From Pohlia nutans (lineage: Eukaryota > Streptophyta > Bryopsida > Bryales > Mniaceae), in NCBI GenBank assembly GCA_022496805.1, contig CM040089.1, forward strand, positions 35,324,372-35,388,371: a stretch of 64,000 nt of DNA. Reading direction: 5' to 3'. A model generated the notes under the pieces. That model saw only the letters and a program-made list of their open reading frames with translations, was not told where the DNA came from and searched no databases. Shown here piece after piece: positions 49,547 to 61,718 of this stretch. The position numbers and the translations under genes were made by a program. Position 1 is the stretch's first letter, and each line of letters begins with the position of its first letter.

Positions 49547-50955
49547 TTAAGGGAAATAATCTTACTTGGTCAAATCCCAAACTTTTTTTGGGGGGAATTC
49601 AAGCAGCTAAAGATATTGTAAGTAACATTGTACACCCATTGTCCATGTCATTGAATTCAACAATTGTTTTTACATTCAAATTCTTAGTCATTTGAAAGAA
49701 ATCCAAATCTTCCAATTAGAGATCACTGTTCATATTTCGAATGATAACATCTTTTTGATGCTATATTTCTATAGTTAGATTAGCAACTTTAAACCAACTA
49801 TTTAAATATTTAAATTTTAATATAGAAAGTCGTTAGTTGACGACTGACAATATTCCTATATGTTAATTTAGATTTTTTTTCCATCTTTGTAATCACCAAA
49901 AAAGCATCAAATTAAATAAGTTATGATGCATACATCATTAAACCATTATAAGGTAGTTTTTTAAATACCATATTTGCATAATAACAAGTTAACAAGTTGC
50001 AAAAATTGGCAAAAGTTCATTGAAAATTTATTTAAAATATTCTTTACTGAGTCTTAGATGACAATCATATCAATGGGGCAATTGACATTAGAGATGTTCT
50101 TGGACTTCAAATGCTTGAATTTCTAAGCATCAAGAATAATAATATAACAAACTTTCTTTACAATGACTCATATTTCAAAAGCATTGGGAATTTGCCGTCA
50201 AGTACAAATCTTAAGTGCAACTTTGATCATTGAATTTTGGTAGTTTTAATAGACTCTACACACATTGTTTTATAAATTTTGCGTGTTTTTTCTCCATAAA
50301 AATATTTATTTTAAAATATAAATTTATAAACGTACAGTTAAAAAATATTTTGGTAATACTGTTGTTTCATTAAATAAAATTAATTTCTCGTATGACGAAT
50401 TCAGATGCCTTTGTAGCCTACAAGTAAAATAATTATTAATTAAAATAATTATTGACACTACTTGTAATTTGTACGAGTTTACAAGGAAATCCATATTGTA
50501 GTCAAGTTTTACCACAAGACTAGTTGAAACAATGTGTGTGTAAACAAAATTGCATCAATCCAGGTAAAATTACTATTACAAGCCAAATAAATAAACAAGT
50601 GAAATTTCTATGTAGATAGTTGGTTTTATTTTTTCTGTATTGATTAGCTTTATTTTTCTTAAAGAGGTGCAGTTCATTCTTCTTTTGTCACAAAATTAAA
50701 TTAAAGATTTAGATCGGTACTACTAATTTTCTCAAGATTCTTGTCAACCAAAAAACTTGCTAGAAAAAGCAGAAAGATGTATTTTTTTTTTTTAATAGAT
50801 ATAAATTTCAATTTAATAATTATCACATACGTTGATTTTGGTATGTTTTGGAAAGATGAACTTTTAGATTTGCATGAACTATAAAAAAAATAAAATAGGT
50901 AAAAGACTTTAAAATAAAATGTATAGACCAAATTAAACTGCATGATCACATTTAA

Positions 50956-51531
50956 CCCCTAAACGTTCCATTGTCCAGTTTCTGGACGACGAACAGATTC
51001 CAACTTACACTACACTCACATTACTTCATGGATGAAACTCATTCAATTTTTTGAAAATACTTTATAAAGTTGTTGTCCTATCTAACGGTTGGATTTGGTG
51101 TTACTAGGGTACATATTTTTTTAGGTTACAAATATAGAAGTATGTCAAGCAGTTGACTAAGCCAAAATTGCATTGACTTTAGTTCAAAAGTGGGCTTGCT
51201 AAAATGAGGTCATAAATTGAAGTAACACAAAATTTTCAAAAAATCACCATTTCAAGAGTATCTCATTCCAAATCCATTTCAACGACTTTTACTCAAAATA
51301 TCAATATTTTGTTTGTAATCAAATTTAGAAGGAATTTTTAATTTTAACTTTCAAATTTTATAATAAAATATCAGTGATGGCATTGGTGAATCTAACTATA
51401 CGGATGGAACCTAAAATTCAGCATCTACAACTTTCATTTGTATAACAATTCCAAAATATTCTTCTAAATAGCATTTTATAATGATTTTTCTCAAATTGTC
51501 AATTCTGTGGATACCCTGGGACGTTTAGGGG
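50956..51531. mobile_element. 576-bp TTAA element (CCCCTAAACG type) in pseudogene intron
   Basis: TTAA lies at 50952-50955 and 51532-51535. The ends CCCCTAAACGTTCC and GGGACGTTTAGGGG are inverted. It is similar through its length to 56175-56754 (inverted) and 2334-2700 (same sense). Confidence 0.82.
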
Positions 51532-51632
51532 TTAAAAAGGCTACTAGCTTTTTTAATATAATGAAAAATGGGACAAAACATATAATCTAGTTGGTAAAGA
51601 GGTTGGTTTTAGTATTAAATTTAGTTTACAAA

Positions 51633-51752
51633 CACTAGTGGAAAAGGTGGCACTGCTGAGGGAGATGCCCAGGCAAGTAGTGCCCAATTCCACACATGCA
51701 TAGTGATTTTGCTTGGGCATGTCCCTGGAGAGCGCCACCTTCTCTACTAGTA
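51633..51752. mobile_element. 120-bp CACTAG MITE, copy 2
   Basis: The ends CACTAGTGGAAAAGGTGGC and GCCACCTTCTCTACTAGT are inverted. It shares AATTCCACACATGCATAGTG with the other copies. Confidence 0.75.
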
Positions 51753-51842
51753 AAAAGATTGAATTGAAATTCAATGGAGGTGTGGTTAAAACTAATTGGT
51801 CACAAACTAACATTTCTAGGTACTATGCAACATCTTATTTAA

Positions 51843-52207
51843 CCCTTAAACGTCAAGAGGGCCTGGGCGGGCAGCCCGGAAGGCATCTAAATTTTTGGAG
51901 GAAAAAAAAAAAAAAAAAAAAAAAACGAAAAAAATGTAGAAACGGCTCTGCTGGACACTGCTAGCCAGCACTGTAGCACTGCTGAACCTCAGCTGCCCCA
52001 ACCTCAAAACCTGTTCAATTTGATAACTTTGATTGCTTACCAACGATTCCACAATCTCTCAAATGAGGCGCAAATTTGGAATCTAGATCGCTTTTTCAGT
52101 AGCTTTCCAATGCACCAATCCTCGCTTGATTTGGTTGAGAAAATCCACTTTTTTCTTCATTATTCTCTTTTGAATAAGCCCATGGGGCTTACCTTGACGT
52201 TTAAGGG
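51843..52207. mobile_element. 365-bp TTAA element (CCCTTAAACGTCA type)
   Basis: TTAA lies at 51839-51842 and 52208-52211. The ends CCCTTAAACGTCAAG and CTTGACGTTTAAGGG are perfect 15-bp inverted repeats. A 20-plus base A run is at 51903-51925. It lies directly upstream of the pseudogene membrane exon. Confidence 0.82.
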
Positions 52208-52856
52208 TTAACTTTGATGTAACCTCAAATTTCAAACCAAAAACTATATGTGGATTGTTCCAAAAATTATCCAAGTTGGTAGTAAAAGTATCCAAGTTGG
52301 TAGTAAAAGTGCTCGTGCAGTGATAATTGCAACAAATGTTGTTGCCTCATTATTGGTAATAGCAACATTCATCATCACCTTGGTATTCCAAAAAACTGAT
52401 TCCGGATTTTGGCTATTCAGTTTGGACCGTAGTTTATTAGGTGTTTTGTCATAGAAAGTTGGAGTATTTTTCTTTTAATCGACTTTGTGTTCCTAAACAT
52501 GTAACTACTATCTTTTTGACTAGTCTATAGCAGCTGACTACGCACATTTGAACATCATTTGTAATTTTCTAGAAGGTTGATTATAATGGATACACAATGT
52601 AGTGAAAGTTTTGATCTACTATTCTACTATAATTTTTGGAGTGATCCTCCAAGAAGGTACTGTCAATATTAATAAAACACGTGAGTTAAAATATAGGAGG
52701 TCTTTTATTTTTTTCAGGAAAAAAAACATTTAGTAGATATATGTAAGTGTTTAGGCAATCATAAATACACATGATTGTATAAATAAAATAGATGTTCTTA
52801 TAATCGCCCATATTGAATTTAAATTATATGTAATATAGTATGGGATATATCCCTAG

Positions 52857-53082
52857 GCCACCTCAACGCCTTCCCAACGCCACCCTCGGCCATCCCACAA
52901 CCATCCCTCGGGCCTCGGCCACCCCTTGGCCATCCCAACGCCACTCCAATGCTACTCCAAGGCTACCCCAATGCACCCCTTGGCCACCCCTTGGCCACCC
53001 CAACACCACCCCAACGTCACCCCTCGGCCACTCCAACACCACCCCAATGCCACCCCTTGGCCACCCCTTGGCCACCCCTAGG
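52857..53082. repeat. GC-rich minisatellite, GGCCACCCC-type units
   Basis: Irregular tandem units built from GGCCACCCCTT, GGCCACCCCAA and CACCCCAA(C/T)GCCAC. The base composition contrasts sharply with the AT-rich surroundings. Open frames on both strands (52840-53088 plus, 52863-53126 minus) are repeat artefacts. Confidence 0.85.
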
Positions 53083-53827
53083 CTATAACGATAGAGATAT
53101 ACAATTTTATTTTTTTGGTAGGACAATCATGCCTTGTAATATAGCATTATGCAAGAAAAATGCTATGTGTCATTATATGAGTAATATGGTACTGTGTAAA
53201 AAATGCTACACATTATATGTAATATAGCATTGTGCAAAATGAGTGCATTTTGGATTTATAAGTATTGGTTCGATGAATGAAATTCAACCAAGTAGGATTT
53301 TATATTATATAAGGGTCTTAAAAATTCCTAAATTTAAACATAATACCCCCACATCAAATACCCCGTTAACTCAAATGCTTACACATTTTTCCACTTAGAG
53401 CATCTCCGCCCGGAGGTTTTGTATCCCTATTCCGGATGGTTTTCATCCAAATTTGTGGGAAACCTCTCCACTAGTGTTTTCTATCCCCAATTATTATAGA
53501 GATGGTGTCATGAGTTCTTCAAATGAGGCTTAGTTTAGGGAATTCAAACTTCCTTTTCCTATCCGTTTTTTTTTTCACCTTCGTTTCTATCTTTGATCTT
53601 CATTTTACCCACTTCCGGAATGATTTCCATACACTTGCTCTACGGGGAGGGTAATTCTTAGGCACCAAAATTTACTTTTAAGAGGTGGAATGGGTGGGAA
53701 GCCCTCTTCGCTATTCCTAAAATCTAATGAGATGCATTCAAATAGAGATAGGGATAGAGAAGAATGGGAGGGGATGCTCTAAGTGCCCTCGCCGAGGAGT
53801 AACCCTGAAGCCGCTCACGTGGCGGGA

Positions 53828-53943
53828 CACTAGTAGAAAAGGTGGCATTGCCGAGGGAGTTGCCTAGGCATGTGGTGCCTAATTCCACGCATGCATAGTG
53901 ATTTTGCCTGGACATCTCCCTGGGGAACGCCACCTTTTCTTCT
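53828..53943. mobile_element. CACTAG MITE, copy 3, right end decayed
   Basis: It starts CACTAGTAGAAAAGGTGGC, carries AATTCCACGCATGCATAGTG and ends GCCACCTTTTCTTCT, abutting the next element. Confidence 0.75.
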
Positions 53944-54262
53944 AAGGTAACTATACCTTAAAGCGTTCACCTTACCAACTGAGCCTATTTTACACACATA
54001 ACACAGAAAATATTTTGAGTGGGTCTTATTAGCAAGTTCAAGAGGATTCCAACGCACTTTAGCATGCATTATTTGGACACCGTATGAATAAGTTATGAAT
54101 TTCCAAAGTGCTAACTATAGGTTGACCTTAAAGCGACCCTAAACTCTGATGTTCAGATTGTGCACATTCTCATCAACAGTAGGGTGTCAGAATCTACTTA
54201 TTATGGAAGATTGAGCTATGCACGCTTTAAGGAAATGATCGCTTTTGATATAGTTACCTTAG
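53942..54262. mobile_element. 321-bp MITE, CTAAGGTAACTATA ends
   Basis: The ends CTAAGGTAACTATA and TATAGTTACCTTAG are perfect inverted repeats, followed inward by AAAGCG on both sides. It contains a minus-strand GGCTCAGTTGGTAAGG motif (53969-53984) resembling a tRNA D-arm / pol III box A. Confidence 0.7.
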
Positions 54263-56174
54263 TAGGAGTTTCAATGAACTTCCAACTGCTGTAGTATCTC
54301 CTCCAGCTACATAATGATGTGGATGGGGCTGTGGAATACGTGGCTCTGGCCGTGGAAAATGTGGCTCTAGACTCATCCCACACTTTTCTGTTCTAACAAA
54401 TCCATGTTCCATTTGCTCATCTTCTAGTTTCATTACTACTCAAGTCAAATGTCATCGGTTTTGAGGATGAAGAACCCATGACTGCATCATATTTGTCAAG
54501 CTGCAACAACAGCGCATCCTATTTCTGAATGACTGCGGCCTCTGTGATGCACATCATTTCATCCTGACTCTGCCCAAATCTCGAAGAAACTCTGACACGA
54601 GTTATTTATTTATTTATTTTTAAATCAAGGTTCATACCTGGACTCCTTTTAGTTTACTGCTGCTTCTTGTCCTAGGACGCCTGGTATACCTAAATTCTTT
54701 CAGAAGGATCAACTTTGGTACCAAACCAGGATGGCTAGGGTTTTCATTACTACTCCTGACAAAGTAGGTTCCACACTGACACTCATGGTTACGCTTCTGT
54801 GTTCTTGAGTTTCAATCTCTTGCAGCTCTTCATCATTGCCTCGTTACTCGTGCCCTAATGCATGGTCGGTTGGCCGCGTAGTTGGCGACAAAGAGTAATG
54901 GTTCATTTATACAGTCTTAGGGAGGAACTTCCTTGCAATTGCTTCTCCAAGTGGTGGGCTTAAAATTCAGACAAACACTTTGGCAAACCCTAAGTATGTT
55001 TCTGAATTGCTTGGCCGTAAGCTGCAAGAGCTCTTTCTCGTTGTCAGAATTTTGGATGATCACACTGCGCTAAGATGGTTCTCGGGTCCTAGAACAATGA
55101 CCAACTACACAAGTTTTGTGTCACTCTATTTGCTTGATGTCCAATTTGCTTTCTAATTTGCGTTTGTTGAACTACTTCTCTGGTGGTTTTACGATAACAA
55201 GTAGTGGTACTCTGTAGACACCTTGTATACGTCTTCTAGCACACTAACGATTTGTTGGTTGGCATAGGTACATGTGAAGAGTACCACCTCCCGGATTTCT
55301 TCACAAATCCACTTTATGCTATTGATATCAGGAGTACCGTCTGTCTTCTACGAATTTTCTTAGTTCTTGGAACTATTGTCCTTTCGTGATTCTTTGCCTT
55401 AAGCTTTGTTAGTTCTTTCTTGATGTTGGTCACCCTTTGTCTCCTTGATAAGGGTTGGTAGTGTGTCAATTTTTCTTTTGTTGATTCTCTTAAGTTAACA
55501 TGACTTTTGGTACTACCACTCTGCCTTTGCACAATGCTGGTTTTTATTTCCTTGGATATAATTCCTTGCTATTGTATCTTGAAATTGCAGTCATTGCAAT
55601 CCTTGGTTTTGGTTCTCTTAAATTTGAATGTTTGGTAGACTCAATCTACTTTGTCTATTTAAATAATCTTGATTCTTCCTCAGGTTTTTTTTTGCTACTA
55701 CTATTAGGAGTGTTAGCTTTGCTTTCCATTCTGTTCTCTGAACAAGTTCTTGAAAGATAGCCAACTCTAAGTTGTTTTTCTCTTTGTTATTCATGAGATG
55801 GATAATGAGAGGGATTTAGAATCTACTTTGATTGCTATCAAAGAAGTATCGATAAAACCCCTTTTTCGTGGCACAAATTGAAAGAATCAATTGCAAAATA
55901 TAGAGCCACCACAGCAGAACCGCCAAGGGGCAACAAACTTAAACTAAAAGAGTATTGGGGGCATTAGCCACCCATGAAACATGACTACCCTGTCTAGTGC
56001 AAAAGAGTTGTTGTTTGCCCCAGAGGCGATCAAACTTAGCGTACTCATCCGTCATAAACTGGGGGGACTTCCTAACCTTGGCCTTAGTGATGTTCCAAGC
56101 ATTGTGACCGTAATCACTAATACCTCTCCAAATATTGCCACGGATCCTATCACTGCTCCATCTCTCCTGATTAA

Positions 56175-56754
56175 TCCCTAAACGTACCAAAGTGTCCCTG
56201 GAATTGACAATTTGAGAAAAATCATCATAAACTACTATTTAGAAGAATATTTTGGAATTGATATACAAATGAAAGTTCTAGATTTTGAATTTTAGAATTC
56301 ATCCATACCGTTCGATTCACAGATACTATCACCAATATCTAATTATAAAATCTGAAAGTTAAAATTAAAAATTCCTTCTAAATTCAATTACAAACAAAAT
56401 TTTAATATTTTTTCAGTAAATTTTTTTGGAATGAATTTGAAATGAGATACTCTTAAACGTGGTGATTCTTTGAAATTTTTGTGTTTCTTAAATCTATGAC
56501 CTCATTTTTGCATGGCCACTTTTGAACTACAGTCAATGCAATTTTGGCTTGGTCAACAACTTGACATACTTCTACATTTGTAATTTTAGAAAAATTTGTA
56601 ATCAAGTATGACAAAATGCAACCGTTAGATAGGACAACAACTTGATGAAGAATCTCCAAAAAATTGAATGACTTTCATCCAAGCATTGATGAGAACGTGA
56701 GAAGGGTTTGAATCTGTTAGTTGTCCACTTTCTAGACGCTCTGACATTTAGGGG
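56175..56754. mobile_element. 580-bp TTAA element (CCCTAAACG type), inverted copy
   Basis: TTAA lies at 56171-56174 and 56755-56758. The left end is TCCCTAAACG and the right end CATTTAGGGG. It is the reverse complement relative of 50956-51531 and of the truncated copy at 2334. Confidence 0.78.
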
Positions 56755-58112
56755 TTAAACGCCGCATTATTAACTCTGATACAAGCTTCTAGTACAAGCT
56801 CGATTAGAAAATCAACATAGTTTTTCTGTTTTCATGATTAGCATATTCCAAGATAAGACATTGTCTTGGTCAACATATTTTCCTAACTTTATTTTAGCCA
56901 CTGCCATAACATTTAGTAGCCTTTGTGACTGCTGCCTTCCCCCAACAGAATGATGTGGAATATCCCACATCATTTCATCCTCCCAATGAAATGATGTGAG
57001 ATATTCCAAATCACATTAGTAGCTATGGGGGCACGTGGCATTAAGCAAGAACAATCAACCATGGTGAATAGTAATCAAAAGCACTCACTCAATCACAATT
57101 CAACAATGTTTTGTAATTGTTTATTTGATTCAATAGTCCATTCAATTACAAATCACTGGTCACTCCATATATAAAGGCGGACGAAACCAAAAGGCACATT
57201 CTTGGAAGGGTACTGAATGTTATGGCATGTGGTCGCTTTTGCACCCCATACTCAGTGGTCCTTCAATTTTATCCTTTTAAGCAACAATTGTGCACTCCTA
57301 AAACAATATAATCTACCGCGATCTTCATCCAATGTTGCTAAGATTTTTTTGCGTTCCTTCCTCTGAGCTTGATATTGTAATATCAACTGTGGATTCTAAA
57401 TATTTCAAAATAAAAAATATATTGTCATAGGTAAACAAGTCTTTTTTCCAATGCAATTGGAATTATGTCCATCCAATCAAAACTCCATTTAGGGGAATTT
57501 TTAGAAGTGAAAACATCTCAATGTTGAAATCAGCTTCAACACTTCGAGTAGGCTTGTCAAAAATCTAAGCCGATGAGATTCATTGGGCACCTCAAAGGAG
57601 CTTTTGTCCAGCTCACATAGGTTGCATGCTATGAGTTGTGGGCTCTTTCAATTGGAGGAGAGTTGAAGGGATAATCTAATTTAGCCAAAATCTCTTGCTT
57701 CACTTCATACTCCCACCCATTACAAGGTCTCTGAAAAAATGCTAATGAATTGAACATCTTGTCAAATTCAGTCATGCATCTTTTTAACTACCTCCTCTTG
57801 AGGATGGTAAAAAATGGCACATCATTTCAATTATTATTTTTGGTTTGAGAGCCCATCAAAGCAAAGCTGCCCCAATTTTTCAGGGCCTGAAATTTCAAAA
57901 TCTTAACTTCATTTCTTTTTATCTTGATATCCATATGGTCATATGTTTTGAAATTTTGAGGGATGGTTTATAAGGCCTTGGAGTACAAGATCTTATGGTT
58001 GGAATGTAAAAAAAGGTTTTGAAAAGGATTTTGAGATCATCAACGAAAGTGTCTAAAGTAAGGCAATTTTAGGTGGAAGACCCCCCTTGGACGTTGAGAG
58101 GTTAAAGGGTTA

Positions 58113-58246
58113 ACAATCGGCTAATTGTGTAGTCTTTGTCTTAGTATCATCCTAGTTTTACTTTTTCAGCTTGTTTATATTGTTTTGCCTTGTAACTCCT
58201 TGAAAACGAAGCGTTTTCGTGGGCTCTCCCCTAGGTGGGCATAGAC
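58113..58246. repeat. Dispersed 134-bp repeat with terminal hairpin, copy 3
   Basis: It starts ACAATCGGCTAATTG, contains TTGTAACTCCTTGAAAACGA and ends CTCCCCTAGGTGGGCATAGA. It directly follows GGTTAAAGGGTTAA, an end-like sequence of the TTAA family. Confidence 0.6.
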
Positions 58247-59429
58247 AATATAGGTTCTATTGAGAGACCACTAAGCTCTTCCATACTTAGAACTATTTGG
58301 AGTGCACAAATAAGAGTAAATTAAAGCATAATTCATGGTATCTTATTCAACCTTAAGGTGATTTTAATCCTTAAAGGTCCTTTGAGGATAGTAGATGCGT
58401 TGGCATATATTTGGCATTTGATGTAAGTACGAAGTTGCGAATTGGGACCCGAGTAACTCATTAGAACCATGGCGGCATGAATCTCAACTTCACTTTTGAT
58501 TTTAGACCATTGTAGGTGAAGAACCATTCTAATTACAACAAAATACCAATGTATAAGACTGGCCGGAACATGCTTTCTAAACCTTCAAAGGTTAAGAATA
58601 ACTCTAGATAATAATTTCAAATTTTCACGAAAATTTCTGAAAAAATCATGAATTGTAGTACACACGACTTCATCTACTAAAAACATAAAGTTGACTTCTT
58701 ATCTTATTTATAGTGACAAAATTGAGTGTGACATGTAAAGCATGATTCCACGATTACAGGCTCAGGCATGTAGGGGCAAATCATGGGCGCCATGGCTACC
58801 AGATCTTGAGCTGTACGTGGTTCAACGAAATGAATTCCAATTCAATGAGACCGTAATCATTGGTCGGTATTTTAGTTGGTAAGTTATGGTCTGTTTTTGA
58901 CTACCCAGCCGTGTGACGAAGGAAAGAATTTCATTTTCATGGAGCAAGGATTGCACATCCATATATTTACCTTGAAGTTTGCTCAGACAATTCTTGTGCT
59001 CAACGTACAAATCGGACTCTGAAGAGCTATCTGTGAGTTACAGTAATTCAGTATTCTCACAGTAATTGTGGTATTAGAACAAAGTGTGACTCACAAAAAT
59101 TGAGAATTCTCACAGTGAGTAATGAGGATTGTGTGTAAAGTCTCACACTAATTGAGGATTGGTGGGAAATCTCACACCAATTCTGTGACTCATAGTAATG
59201 GCAATAATCGGTGTAGTGCAAGGATTAGTTGTAGTGCATATTTGGTAGCTGATCGACGTACTGCGTAAAGCTCAGTGCCATAATTAATGGAGAATGATTG
59301 TTCAAAGCAATTTCTTGATCCACTTTCATGATTGGTAGGAAGAATCATATATGTTGACAGCTACAGTACCTTAAAAACCACCAATCACTTCTGTCAAGTC
59401 TCTTATGCCACATGTGCTTCCATGTATCA

Positions 59430-59601
59430 GCATTGGTTCATGAAAAGGTGGAAGCTACCGATCCATGACCGAAATGGGTGAACCCAGAAGTATGTTTTTC
59501 CTATTTACCAAAACGGGTGGACAATCGGTGCTTCTTGGGACCTCACTTCTTGTCTTATAGTGCCTTCTACCCACCCAATGCTTACATGGAAGCTTGCCCT
59601 T
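59430..59601. mobile_element. Partial D-type MITE
   Basis: It resembles 27331-27531: ACCGAAATGGGTGAACC, ATCGGTGCTTCTTGGGACCT, CTTGTCTTATAGTGCCTTC and the end TTACATGGAAGCTTGCCC plus TTA. The left end is eroded. Confidence 0.6.
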
Positions 59602-61718
59602 ATTGTTACAGTCTATCCTCCATAATACGACAATATTATTGTTTCAAACAAAACACATGTGACAAGTCATTTCTTTGACTAACCTATGCCTGTCACCTTT
59701 ACAGTAGGGCTTCCCAAACATGTTATAAAAGAAATTAAAGAATAATTGTAGCGGTGCATGGAAATGAAAAGTTATAAACATATTCCTTCCCTTCCCTGGG
59801 TGGTGAGTGGTTCCAGCTCCAACATGCTATCTAGAACAACATTGAAATGTTGTTACAGTTGTTGGAATGGGAGAGTGGTCAGATACGGATATCACTTTTA
59901 CGTGTCTCACATAGTGCGACTTATGTCTAACTTATTTTATGTGTGCTAGAAATTCCATCTTTAACACCATGTATATAGTTGCAGCCATGGTGTCTATAAC
60001 ACCCTCTAATTTTTGTAATTTTTCAATGATTTTTTCTTACCAAAAAGATATTTCTCAAAAATCACACTATTTTTGGAGGGTACCCGCCTCAGGCCATCAC
60101 CCAATGACATTAAAATGTTGTTCCAATGTCATTCTGAATGTCGTCTGTTCTAAAATTGCTCTACTCACTTGGCACTCTGACACCCCCTAACTGTGTGGTT
60201 GGTTAATTAGTGTTTCTGGTAAATTAATTTCATATCAAGAATTGGTGGGAGAAGATGAAAGTCAGCTCACCGACACGCAGACACTGCACAGCTCGATTCC
60301 TATCATCAGGCGACGTGTATACCGACACATGGAGGGGCCGCGTTAGTCTCTTCCACATTTCACAGCCAATTTTTTCATTTTTTTATTTTTTATTTTTTAT
60401 TTTTTTATTTTTTTTGATACACGTGATCCATTTGATTAAATCACTGCAAACAAAAGGTACAACGACCAGGCCGAAGTCGGTGAAAAGAGTCACATCACTA
60501 CTTTTAAAGATTTTTAGCCAAAATCTTTTCGAAGGCAAAATTTATGCATTGGCGCAGCTTCTGCGTGGCTATAGTGGGGTCCCGGAGTCGGTACACAATT
60601 AATTCAAAAGAAATTACACAATTTCGCAATTTTACCATGTCCTCAATTATAGTAGAGTTCTTCCTCTCAGCATGTTTACCAATAAGTTTTCATTATAGAC
60701 TAGTGTCAGAATTCAGTCCTAAATTGTCGGTACTGTTCCGCTAGCCCGCTGCAAGGACAGGGTATTCCAGCACTTACTCACATCGACAACATTTAAATTA
60801 CTCTAGAAATGTATTTTGCACATCCTTACAACCTGCTTAACTTCGTAAGAGTGACTGGCCAATTGGCAATTTAGCACAAAAAAACTCTGGGCTATGGCAT
60901 GGTACTACAGTGAGTAGAGCTCTAAGTAAACAGGTAATTAAGTTGCGTTTTTGAGAGTGTACTTTACCACTTCACCAAATTAAAGCACCAACTCAGTGAT
61001 CAATCATAATTTCTTCAGAGGTGCAATTCACTGGACAGCTAGCTAGCGGCAGGGTACCATTTTCGGTTAACGACGTACATGCATGGTTCAAAACGTTTCA
61101 GAAGATGAATTGGAATATATAAGCCATGTAAGTACTTCCAAACCAATCTTCATAAGAGATTGCACCTGCGACCATATATAATTGCCATATAGTGAAAACA
61201 TTTACCCAAGTTAGTTTTTGATGAACTATCAGTTCAGATCAAATTGATCCTAGAACTTTTATTCAAGAATAGATAGCATCGATCATAGACGTTACATATC
61301 AGTCACGCTGAGGTATCTCCACTCCGTTAAATTCCAAATACAAATAGCTGAATTGGTCTAGATGCCAACTCAAGGAATAAAATTAAATAGTCTACTATTA
61401 ATACTAAAAGCTTCGAATTTGACCGATAGTAACTGATCGTAATGCCAATCGGATAATTAATCTCTAGCTCTACCAATAGCAAACACTGAACTCAATATAA
61501 ACTTGTGTTCCAGCACAAGCCCGTACTAATGTACTTAAGACATATAAGAGCTTGAAGCTTAGAACTTGGAAGTACTAGAATGAAAAGACTAACAATCCAG
61601 CTAGCGCTTCCAAGTGGGAAATTAAACGGCTCAGCTGTTGCACTTTGTGCAATACCACTTCTTGCAGGTACACGGTCGATCTTTTTCGTTGTAATCGGAA
61701 TCACCAACAATTGCAACG

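Larger units (their letters stand above)
48578..52410 (+). pseudogene. Broken tandem copy of the LRR-kinase exons 10-13 region
   Basis: Blocks align to successive exons of the intact gene. Bases 48578-48582 plus 49551-49617 match exon 41739-41813 (exon 10 in coding order). 50055-50206 matches 42566-42718 (LRR; DDN.INGA.DI.DVLGLQ). 50478-50563 matches 43048-43133, but an in-frame TAG stands at 50521-50523 where the intact gene has Phe. 52264-52399 matches the membrane exon 43791-43943, with its acceptor AG changed to AA (52262-52263), a 21-bp duplication and a TGA soon after the helix. The first block is cut by a 960-bp TTAA element. The kinase exons are absent. It is a dead partial duplicate. 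Confidence 0.82.
52411..61578. other. 9-kb gene-poor region downstream of the pseudogene
   Basis: No supported gene. It holds the minisatellite 52857-53082, two MITEs (53828-54262), a TTAA element 56175-56754, a 134-bp repeat 58113-58246 and a partial D MITE 59430-59601. The interval 54263-56170 has several unrecognised open stretches, for example minus 55314-55532 (Lys/Arg-rich) and minus 55939-56190 (Trp- and Arg-containing, open to 83 codons), and could be a decayed gene or transposon. A long T/A tract is at 60369-60417. TATATAAAGG at 57170-57179 looks like a TATA box without a clear gene. Confidence 0.45.

Noticed and set aside
52840..53126. Proline/leucine-rich protein frames on both strands
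   Set aside because: They are translations of the GGCCACCCC minisatellite.
53960..53990. tRNA gene on the minus strand (GGCTCAGTTGGTAAGG looks like a D-arm)
   Set aside because: No matching T-arm, anticodon arm or acceptor stem follows, and the motif lies in a MITE with clear inverted ends. A tRNA-derived SINE was not supported either.
55500..55760. Organelle-derived membrane protein (hydrophobic 86-codon frame)
   Set aside because: Hydrophobic frames arise easily from T-rich DNA. I could not match it to any plastid or mitochondrial gene, and no flanking organellar sequence is evident.
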